DNA of 64,000 bases, from positions 110,372,696 through 110,436,695 of the forward strand of contig NC_135720.1 in the NCBI RefSeq assembly GCF_964656455.1, read 5' to 3'. This document shows, in pieces, positions 55,641-64,000 of the stretch (positions within the stretch are counted from its first letter, which is position 1; every line of letters starts with the position of its first letter). The position numbers and the translations under genes were made by a program. Under the pieces are notes generated by a model, which saw only the letters and a program-made list of their open reading frames with translations, was not told where the DNA came from and ran no database searches. The stretch comes from Halichoerus grypus. Its lineage: Eukaryota; Chordata; Mammalia; Carnivora; Phocidae.

Positions 55641-57448
55641 TCTACTACATGGGCTGTTGATACTCCCCCATGACCCCAAATCCTTTTCCTTTCTTCCTTG
55701 TGCCTAGCTATCCCTTCCTCGTGTTACAGAGCTGTCGTGTTTACTGCCAGCATATATTCCTTAACATATTGACTCTATTCATGTTCATTTTTTAACCATT
55801 TCTTCACTTTGTCGTGGTCTCGATGACTGACAATTTTGTCCATAGAAGTACTAGTCATCTTGGCCATCATCGCTCCAAGACGATGCCCTTGGCAAACATT
55901 TTGGCAAATATAAATTACTACCTATAAAGAATTGATCATTGATACTACTGAAATTTTTCTTTTTCCACTTAAGTATTCTATAGCCATAATCGAGAATTAC
56001 CTAGGATTTCTAGTTTTTAGCTGAATTTTCACACAAGCTATCTGCCTGCCAGATATACTATCTGGATTCCCTCCTAAATAAGTTTTATTCTCCAACCTCA
56101 GTGTTCATTAAAAATGTTGTCAAGAGTTTTTAATAACTGAAGAAAATACTTATATAGTAAGATATTTTTAAAGCAGAGTACAAAACTATACAAGTATTAT
56201 CACAAGTAGGAAAAACAATATGGAAGAAGAAAGCCAGATGGAAATACACCAAAATGTTGTTAATGGCTGCCTCTGTGTACTGGGATTATGTGAATTATTT
56301 CTAGTTTTCTATATTTTGACCAATTTACATGTATTTCTTTTACAATCAAAAAGATGCCTTTTTTTGAAAAAGATGTTTTTTCTTGCTGCAGTCATAAATG
56401 TTTTTGTAGATTTGTAGTTTGTCCTTGCTGTTATTTGAGCAGCATATGTTGGCAGAGTGGCATGGTTTATTCACTGCCAGCTATAAATTAAAGAAATTAA
56501 ATAAGTGCTGTCCATAGCAATATCCTAGTAGCTTTTTGGAACCTTGAAGCCACTTACCCCAAGCACAAGTTGTGCTTCCCTGAAAAGGACACCTGAGCCA
56601 CATTTTCCTTATGCTGCTTCTCCCCTTGGGCCTCTTAAGGCCCAGTTCTGTAAGAGTACTTCCTCCTTTTGCCTTTCCCCAGGGCTTCAAAAGTCCATTT
56701 CCACCCAGGGTTTCCCCTCTCAGAGGGGCCCGGCCTCCTTGAGACCTTGGAGCACCCCTGTGGGTCAGGCAGTTTCCACATCATCTTAACTTGAGAAAGT
56801 TTCTCCCCTGTGCCTTCCCTGAGAAGCATTTTGACAGCTTCTGTGTCACCTGGAAAGGCTTCTGTGGGGTCACCTCACCTTCTCCCTGGTCTTCAGCATG
56901 ATGATATTAATATCACAGAATATCTGTGTCCCCCTTGCTGAGTATACTGTCATTTAGTCCTGGGGAAGGACAACCTTCTGTTCTGGGGTCTGTTTCTGTG
57001 CTGATGCTATTTATTCACCAGGAATCTTAGAAAGGGAGTCATGTTTCTTTTTCTAAGTGCTGCAGTGGTTGAGGACAACGGAATAAATTAAAGGTGGAGA
57101 GTTACAGCCTCAGAAAACTCTTCCAAAGTGTAGCAAGATTGAAAAATGAGACGTTTGAACCTGGACCATTTACCTTGCCTGTGATTTTGTGCATCTTCTT
57201 GGCCATTGTCAGTGCTAAAGTTGAGAAAGCTTTCTTTCCGCCAGCTTTGTTTCTTAGCCTGACACTTAACAAAACAAAAATCTTGGGCTGGTTCCGGGAG
57301 GTCGCTGCTAACCATGTGACCTAGGGGTTATGCATAGAGGGCTTGCCCTGTTAATGTGATGCGATAGAATGAAAGTGGGTTTTAAAGAAGGAAATGTCTC
57401 CACCATTGAGACCAATGACAGAAGAAGTTCATACAAAGTGTCAAGTTT
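55641..57448. other. Intron, no recognised feature
   Basis: No exon or repeat was recognised with confidence. The frame at 56220-56417 is short and leucine- and phenylalanine-rich by composition. Confidence 0.5.
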
Positions 57449-57657
57449 GGGGCGCCTGGGTGGCTCAGTTGGTTAAGCGGCTGCCTTCGGCTCAGGTCAT
57501 GATCCTGGAGTCCCAGGATCGAGTCCCGCATCGGGCTCCCTGCTCAGCGGGGAGTCTGCTTCTCCCTCTGACCCTCCCCCGTCTCATGCTCTCTCTCTAT
57601 CTCATTCTCTCTCTCAAATAAATTAATAAAAAAAAATCTTAAAAAAAAAAAAAAAAA
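57449..57657 (+). mobile_element. CAN SINE with 15-bp target-site duplication
   Basis: The copy is complete, from GGGGCGCCTGGGTGGCTCAGTTGGTTAAGCGG to AATAAATTAATAAAAAAAAATCTTAAAA and A-tail. CAAAGTGTCAAGTTT occurs at 57434-57448 and again at 57660-57674. It is a young-type copy. Confidence 0.95.
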
Positions 57658-58794
57658 GTCAAAGTGTCAAGTTTTAGTCTCCAGGATGGGATTGCAGCTC
57701 TTGGCTGTGGCAGAGATCCTGTACTGAAATATTACTACTTCTTGCAAGTCTCTGCTGTGCTAACAGCCAGTTACCCTTACCCGCCCGGACGCCTGTCCCT
57801 GCGAGTTTGGAGGAGTGTGCTTGCTTGCTCCTTCTTAAAGAGAGAGCCAATTAATGGGCTCTAGTTGTGTTATTGTCACTGTAAAAAGGCTCGATGGAGA
57901 TTTTATTTTCCTCTTTTCAGACTTAATTCCATTTTTCTACACAGGTTTTGACAGTAATGAAAAAAGCCAGTCATGTTCTTTCCTGTGTTTTTTTTTTAAA
58001 GGGCAAAAGCGTTGGTGTTAATTTTGCCACGAGTTTTAGAACTTGAACGATAAAGAAACATGCACCTGGCAAAATGTGAATGGCAAAAAAAAAAAAAAAT
58101 GAAAAAAGTAACAATTCAGATAAAACACATACACACACGGAGGACAGGTCTGACACTAGACAGTCCCCTGGGCTAATGAGGCGGAGATATCAGAACCTGC
58201 CCTGTAGAAGGCTTCTGTCCGTTAGAACAGACTTAGAGATACGTGTTAATCAAACTGTTGTTATGGGATTATATAGTACGAGAAGTAGATGAATATTTTG
58301 GAGTAGAAATCATCAATAAGGAGTCAGTGACTCATACCTACCCATCTAGAGAAGGCATTTATCTTTTGCTCTACAGAAAATTTTTATGCAATACTTTACC
58401 CATATGTTGGGAGCCACGTGGAAAGTAGATTTTGATGCTAAGTAGGTGAACCAAGTTCTAAATTCAGAGCTATCAATAGGTTCTGTGGACCACCAGTGGG
58501 GAGGCCTCTCCCCACCCACAACATTTGACAGGTGAAGGATCAGTAAGGACATGAAGTCCCCTTGGATAGCAAATGATCAGAAGGAAGAAGCTGAGAGCTC
58601 TTTTCCCTACTCTGTGAAGATAATAATTTCTTCTATGCATGTTATTAAAAAAATGAACAGACCTCAGTAAAACTTTCTCAGTGAGCTGTGTGAGCACACT
58701 TAAAATGTGCATGGTCAGAAAGATTTTTCTTTCATTGTGGAATAACTTTCATACTAATATTACATTCCAAATGACAAAAATCAATCAAGATCAC
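57658..58794. other. Intron, no recognised feature
   Basis: No exon or repeat was recognised. A short A-run and (AC)n patch occurs at 58086-58140. Confidence 0.5.
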
Positions 58795-59480
58795 ACTAGT
58801 CCAACTACCATCATCTCTCTCCTCTCCTCTGCTCTGCTAATTGCCCCCACCATGTTCTCTCTGCACCCTCCCTCAAGTTTACGTACTGTAGCCAGAGTGG
58901 CACATTTCAAGGACAATTCTGACCTTATACCTGCTTGAACCCTCAACTGGCTTCCCATTTTTCTCTGGATAAAGACCCAAGATCTTCACATGGCCTAGAG
59001 TGCCTACACAATCTGGCCCCCTCCTACCTCTGCAGACGTTCCCTGCATTGGTCTTCCTGTGCTGTCTGTGTTCACATCAGCCTGGCTTCCTCTCATGTCC
59101 CACCATGCATCATGCTCCGCCTTCCCACAGGGCCTTTGCACCTGCCACGGCCTCTATCTGGAGCCCACACCCTGCGCTTTGACTGGTTAACTCCCACTAT
59201 CCTCGGCTCAAGGGCCACATTCTCAGGAAAATCTGCCCTGATCACCCATCTCAATCAGAGCAATTTGTTATTCCCTCTCATAGAACTGAGCTATTGTCCT
59301 TCACAGCTGATAGTGCAGCTTGCAATGGCCCATTCCTTAGCGTAGTATTAGATTACTGCTTTTCTTCCCCTTTAGAATGTAAGCTCCATCAGAGCAGGGA
59401 TATGGTCCATTTTATTCTTATCCATGGTAGCCTAGCAAGGACCTAGCCCTTGCATTGTTGTCTGAGTGGATGGGCAGACA
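58795..59480 (+). mobile_element. L2 LINE remnant (ORF end and 3'UTR)
   Basis: It follows L2 closely in order: 'TGGCTTCCCATTTTTCTCTGGATAAAGACCCAAG', 'CATGGCCTAGAGTGCCTACACAATCTGGCCCCCTCCTACCTCTGCAG', 'CCACAGGGCCTTTGCACCTGCC', 'CTCAGGAAAATCTGCCCTGATCACCC' and 'TTTAGAATGTAAGCTCCATCAGAGCAGGGA'. It is 3' complete or nearly so but heavily mutated. Confidence 0.85.
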
Positions 59481-60445
59481 GGTGCTACCACTCTGTCTCT
59501 AATCATGACACAGGTCAGTTCCATGTGTCCTGCTGCTGTCCGGAGCTGTCGTCTTCACAGGGCTCGCTCAGGAAGTCCGTCCATCTTCATTCAGAGGCTA
59601 TCCCATGGAGCAAGGAAGAGTTTGTGGGAGAGCATAAAAGTTGCTCGTTGACCCTAATAATGTAGTCCTTGTACTTCTCTTTATTAATCCATTATTGATC
59701 TGTCATTGCTGATTCATTCACAGCCATCCTCCACGGTTTCAGTCATTGCCAGAGGCCCCATTTTCTCTGGGCTCCACATCTACCCTTGCCCCTCGAGTTA
59801 ATGACTTGGATCCCCTGGTAACAGTTTCTCACTTGCGATTGCTTACTGGCTGGAAGTCCATTACCTTTATTTTTAACCACTCTTTGAAAGAGTGAAGTTT
59901 CTCTTTATGGAGGGGCCAAGTGCTTTAAAACCTGTTTGCCAATGTGCCCCTTTCACTTTGGAAATTGATTTGATTTAAAATCCTTAGTTTGTCAGATTAA
60001 TATGTTTCAATTGCTTCTCTGGATTTTTAGAGCAAAATGTTAAAAAAAAAACAAAACTGGTCTTGTTCTCTGGAGAGGAACTCTAAACCATTTGCCCAGG
60101 CAATCCAGGTACCTCTCCCAGCAGGGCAGATAGAGTTTGTCCGACAGAACACACCTCACTCCGGAGTCCTGGAGCTCTGGATCCCTCCCATGCTTTCAGA
60201 ATGGCTGCAGAGGGTCCTGTCCCAGCACTGTCCAGAGTGGTGCCTCAGAGACACCCCTTACCATGGCCAAGCCTTGGTTAACCCCTACTCTGGGAGAGGC
60301 GCTGCCAAGAAAGCAATGTATGCAGCCCCTCAGTGGGCCTCTAAGGTCAGAATCACGTAACCCTAGTGAAGGCAAGCAAGTTGAGCACACAGAGACACCG
60401 GAGTAACAGTCATCAGAGAAATCCATTTATAAAAATGAATAGTCA
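59481..60445. other. Intron, no recognised feature
   Basis: No exon or repeat was recognised. A 107-codon frame (60037-60360) has no known motif. Confidence 0.5.
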
Positions 60446-60648
60446 GGAGCGCCTGGGTGACTCAGTCGTTAAGCGTCTGCCTTGGGCTCAGGTCATGATC
60501 TCAGGGTCCTGGGATCGAGCCCCACATTGGGCTCCCTGCTCGGCGGGAAGCCTGCTTCTCCCTCTCCCACTCCCCCCTGCTTGTGTTCCCTCTCTCGCTA
60601 TGTCTCTCTCTGTCAAATAAATAAATAAAATCTTTAAAAAAAAAAAAA
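60446..60648 (+). mobile_element. CAN SINE with target-site duplication
   Basis: It has GGAGCGCCTGGGTGACTCAGTCGTTAAGCG, then core, CT-rich part, AAATAAATAAAATCTTTAAAA and A-tail. AAAAATGAATAGTCAG occurs on both sides (60431 and 60644), shared with the A-tail. Confidence 0.95.
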
Positions 60649-60894
60649 TGAATAGTCAGCATGTCCATCTGCAAAAAAAAAAAGGAAAGTAGAGCCTATT
60701 TATTAGTCAGTAAATAAAGACAGCAGGAAGGAAAGTAACTGTAGTTTTGGTCATATCTTCTTAAAGTGGCCTGCCTCAGTTTGTCTCTGGGTCCGAGTGA
60801 GGAGTGCCATAATCTCACCATGATTAATCCCGACTCAGCTCTATCCCAGAGTGCTAAGGGGCTCAGATTTTCTTCCTGGGTTAAAACAAGCAAA
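60649..60894. other. Intron, no recognised feature
   Basis: No exon or repeat was recognised. Confidence 0.5.
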
Positions 60895-61127
60895 GGGGCC
60901 CCTAGGTGACTCAGTCGGTTAAGTGTCCGACTCTTGATTTCGGCTCAGGTGATGAACTTGGGGTCATGGGATTGAACCCCACACTGGACTCTGAGCTTGG
61001 CGTAGAGTCTTCTTGGGACTCTCTCTCCCTCTCCTTCTCCCTCTGCCCCTCCCCTCCATATGCTCTAAATAAATAAATAAATAAGTGAATAAATGAATAA
61101 ATAAATAAAATCTTTTTTTAAAAAAAG
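60895..61127 (+). mobile_element. CAN SINE, older subfamily with long AAATA tail
   Basis: It has the head GGGGCCCCTAGGTGACTCAGTCGGTTAAGTGTCCGACTCTTGAT and a core with GGGATTGAACCCC, a B-box-like segment. The tail holds ten AAATA-type units, longer than in young copies, which points to expansion with age. Confidence 0.9.
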
Positions 61128-61229
61128 GGAACAGAAAAACAAAGTGTTCCTGTGAATTCAGGGATCTAGCATGTACATAGAACCAATTTTTAGAGCTAAA
61201 AGGGCATTCTTCCTTGACTATCTGATTTA

Positions 61230-62340
61230 TTCTCTTGGCTTCAGCTATCTCTTTCATTCATATTTTTCATTAAATGTTGGCCCCTTCTAGAATGGCTTCG
61301 CAAACTCACCTTGTCTAAAAGTAAGCTCATTGTCCTCTTTCCCTGTAAAACACATAAAACAGCTCCTCTCCTTTGAAGGCCTTGCTTGTGTTTGTGGTAA
61401 GCCCCTTCTCCTGGGCATCTCTTACCCCTTTGACTCTTGCCTCTTCCTTGTTCCTGCATGGCCAGGAACCATGTCTTTTCTTTTATACCCTTTCTTCCTT
61501 TATTGTATTCCCATTGCCCCCATCTTAACTGAGACCCTCCTGCCTCTCCGTTAGACTATTCTAGTGATCTCCCTCAATCTGTACTCTAGCTGCATCTGTT
61601 GCTGTTTGGGTATCTGGAACAGTGTTGCCGGATGGGAGCGGTCTGGCCAAGACTCCTTACTCGTACCCTGAACAGGCACCTCCAGCGGCCGACTGAGAAA
61701 AACCTCAGATCTTTGCCCGAGTCGCCTTCTGTCTCTACCCGACCAGCTTTTCCCAAACATCTCATTTTCAAATATCCTGCCCTACTGTTAGACTTCACGT
61801 TCAGATTTCAAATATATAACTACTGTACTTATCTGACTCTCACCGAACTTTCTCACCTTTATTTCTTTAACTCTCTCCTTACTGGTATCATTCTTCCCTT
61901 TCAGTGTGGCCCAATTGCTGTTGCCAAATGAGTCCATGCTTTAGATCAGCTAATTATCTTTATTTCCACTGTCTGGTCTTGAAGTCTCTAGCCCACCCCT
62001 GTTCCCTTCAAGATCCAGCCAAAAATGTCCTGTGAGTTCTTCTTTGATCTTTCTCCTCCCAAATACAGGTATCTGCTCCTTTTGCTGAATGCCCCACTGT
62101 ATTTTGTTTCCATGTAGCCTGGCAGCATTCCCTTTTTCTTGGGTCTGTCTAGGAGGAGGGAGGAAATAAGGGACTAGGCTGGGAGGAAGTTTACTTCTTA
62201 AAAAGCTAGCCATTTTTCAAGGTGCACTGGGATCTACCCCCTTAGAAGTACAGGCCAGATTTTCTCAGAGTAGCCTCTAGTACTAGGTCTGTAATAAAAT
62301 GCATAGCCCAGCCAGCTTTGATTCAGTCTAATATTTGTTG
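61230..62340 (+). mobile_element. Possible L2-like patches in intron
   Basis: Pyrimidine-rich phrases such as 'CCATTGCCCCCATC', 'AAGATCCAGCCAAAAATGTCCTGTGAGTTCTTCTTTGATC' and 'CTAATATTTGTTGAGTGACCC' near 62330 echo L2 ORF end and 3' end. Boundaries are uncertain and no frame is preserved. Confidence 0.35.
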
Positions 62341-62455
62341 AGTGACCCTAGTAGGTAAAGGCTACATTGTGAGAGAGAATACTAGGAGACAGGAAAACAC
62401 TTCTCCAAAGGAACTTACAGGCTGTCCGCGACTTCTGAACGTTCAGGAACCATCA

Positions 62456-62505
<50 letters not shown>
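62456..62505. repeat. (CA)n microsatellite
   Basis: About 25 uninterrupted CA units. The absence of interruptions suggests it is polymorphic. Confidence 0.97.
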
Positions 62506-62507
<2 letters not shown>

Positions 62508-62534
62508 AGTATAAAATACAAAATAGGATCCTGG

Positions 62535-62715
62535 AGTCATAAAATGGTTTAACTGAAAGTACCTTGGAAGTTATCGTCTAAGTCTCTCATTTTACGGATG
62601 AGACTCTGAGACAGGTACAGAGTACAGATGCCTCCCCAAGTTCTCATCTAATGGAAGGGTCCAGATTCCAATCCAGATCTCCTGATTCTGAATCCCTTGT
62701 TCCCAGAATGTTGCA
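62535..62715 (+). mobile_element. Ancient MIR3/CR1-like repeat
   Basis: 'GAGTCATAAAATGGTTTAACTGAAAGTACCTTGGAAGTTATCGTCTAAGTCTCTCATTTTACGGATGAGACTCTGAGACAGG' matches the same ancient repeat wording as 43845-43995 and includes the 'CAGATCTCCTGATTCTGAATCCCTTGTTC' end. Confidence 0.6.
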
Positions 62716-62992
62716 TGGACTATAAAACCATAGTGAGAAACAGCCCCATAAGGGCTATAAGAATAGAGACATGATCAGAATATAGCATGGAATTAGGGAT
62801 GTGTTTCTGAAAAGATGCGTTTGGAACCTAGAGCTTACTGCTGGCCCACATTGTAACTGCAAACACTGGTGATTTCCCAACCAAAGGAAGCTATGAACTT
62901 CAGACTTAAAAATCACACAAAGGTACAAGTCAGAAGTTGGCTCACCTGCCAGAAGGCATGATGAAGACTATAGATTACAAATCCACTTACAT

Positions 62993-63191
62993 GGGGCGCC
63001 TGGGTGGCTCAGTCATTGAGCATCTGCCTTCGGCTCAGGTCATGATCCCAGGGTCCTGGGATCGAGCCCCGCATCGGGCTCCCTGCTCGGCGGGAAGCCT
63101 GCTTCTCCCTCTCCCACTCCCCCTGCTTGTGTTCCCTCTCTCGCTGTCTCTCTCTCTCTGTCAAATAAATAAATAAAATCTTAAAAAAAAA
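62993..63191 (+). mobile_element. CAN SINE with 14-bp target-site duplication
   Basis: The copy is complete and nearly consensus, ending AAATAAATAAAATCTTAAAAAAAAAAAA. AAATCCACTTACAT occurs at 62979-62992 and 63192-63205. Its intact head and tail and perfect duplication make it one of the youngest copies here. Confidence 0.96.
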
Positions 63192-63205
63192 AAATCCACT
63201 TACAT

Positions 63206-64000
63206 TTTCATATGATCTTCTATTTTGCTCTCACTGCCACTTCTTCCACAGAATATTAATTTATTCAGCCTATTAGCTGTATCATAATTCATGTTTTAAA
63301 AATTGGTTTTAAAAGCACGGTCTCTATATCAAATCACCTAGGGCTTCGTTAATCTAGGTTTGGCATCTTCTGTTTTTCTTCCCTTTTCCTTCCTATTGCC
63401 TACTTAAAAAAAAAAAAAAATCATTACACTGTTCATTAGGCCATTTATTAGGCTATTTCCTTCTACCAAAAGAGACTTGCATGTGTGTTTTTCCTCGGTT
63501 TTAAGCCAAGATCCATAAAGCATATTCCCCCCACAGTTGACATTTTCTTTTCACAAGCCCTTGAAATGGGATGGAAGAGAATTTCACCACAGAGCTGTAA
63601 ATTATGTACTGAGTATCAGTAATAAACATTTCTTACAAAATTTTAAAGTGTAGTTTCAGAGTGGTGATCATCTGGAATTGCACACATTTACCAGCTGCTT
63701 TGGAGGGAGCTGCTGAGTGCTTCCTGCTCATACACTTTTCACCTCTTTATCCAAATTTATACAACAGTACAGAGCACATGTAGTAAACCTAAACAGAGCA
63801 AAAGAATATTTGTACTCCTAGTAACGTGGCTTCGCGGTCTTGACCTGGAAGGGGTGAGGCAAGTTGTCGTCTTGTTGGTCCTTCTCTCCCCAGGAGGTTG
63901 CACATTAAAACTGTACCAGAGAGGTTGTGACTTTCCTCTGGTGAAAAAACCTGGATTAGATCCCTTGCTTCCTTATCTGTGCTTCTCAGAGCCTTTAGTG
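63206..64000. other. Intron, no recognised feature
   Basis: No exon or repeat was recognised. An A-run lies near 63406. Confidence 0.5.

Larger units (their letters stand above)
48968..64000 (+). other. BTBD9: BTBD9 downstream intron (partial, at least 15.0 kb)
   Basis: It starts GTAAGTTTTG. No further BTBD9 coding segment was seen to the end of the window. It contains the 183-bp inverted pair, six SINE copies and several LINE remnants. Confidence 0.85.

Noticed and set aside
4591..63191. SINE heads as functional tRNA-Lys genes
   Set aside because: They are the tRNA-derived 5' parts of CAN SINEs. Anticodon arm and acceptor pairing are degraded and each continues into the SINE tail.
1..64000. 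CRISPR array, prophage, plasmid or operon structures
   Set aside because: The genome is vertebrate. The repeats seen are SINE, LINE and microsatellite, with no regular spacer pattern.

Overview
This window is an intronic stretch of a mammalian nuclear genome, almost certainly from a carnivoran. The main evidence is about fifteen copies of the carnivore tRNA-Lys-derived CAN SINE: a GGGGCGCCTGGGTGGCTCAG head, a CT-rich middle and an AAATAAATAAAATCTT(A)n tail. Two LINE-1 elements of carnivore type are also present. The CAN SINE 3' halves (TGCTTGTGTTCCCTCTCTCGCT) look like those of the bear, seal and mustelid lineage rather than of cats, but I cannot name the species. There are no bacterial-type operons, CRISPR arrays or functional RNA genes.

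Only two segments are convincingly exons: 12762-12951 and 48860-48967, both on the + strand. Joined across a phase-2 intron they encode part of the second discoidin-like (F5/8 type C) region of BTBD9, a BTB-BACK protein studied in synaptic function, iron homeostasis and restless legs syndrome. The rest of the window is the upstream intron (1-12761, partial), the 35.9-kb intron between the exons, and the downstream intron (48968-64000, partial).

Layout: 1-4590 is mostly repeat-free intron with two strong G-quadruplex tracts and a palindromic E-box pair. 4591-10800 holds three CAN SINEs and ancient L1/L2 debris. 12762-12951 is the first BTBD9 exon. 13436-17460 holds SINEs, a CR1/L3-like LINE fossil and L2-like sequence. 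20515-24811 is a 5'-truncated + strand L1 with a SINE nested in it. 27960-35098 is a full-length (7.1 kb) minus-strand L1 with promoter region, target-site duplication and broken ORFs. 35117-48859 is intron with a few old repeats and candidate conserved non-coding blocks. 48860-48967 is the second exon. 49376-51100 contains a previously unexplained 183-bp, roughly 95% identical inverted duplication ending in a perfect 11-bp hairpin. 51100-64000 is intron with SINEs, L1 and L2 remnants and a (CA)n microsatellite.

No new multi-gene system is visible. The most unusual structures are the inverted 183-bp pair, a sense-strand G-quadruplex just upstream of a frame-neutral exon, the internally duplicated 5'UTR of the full-length L1 with a long antisense open frame, and a 19-bp micro-insertion flanked by an 11-bp duplication.
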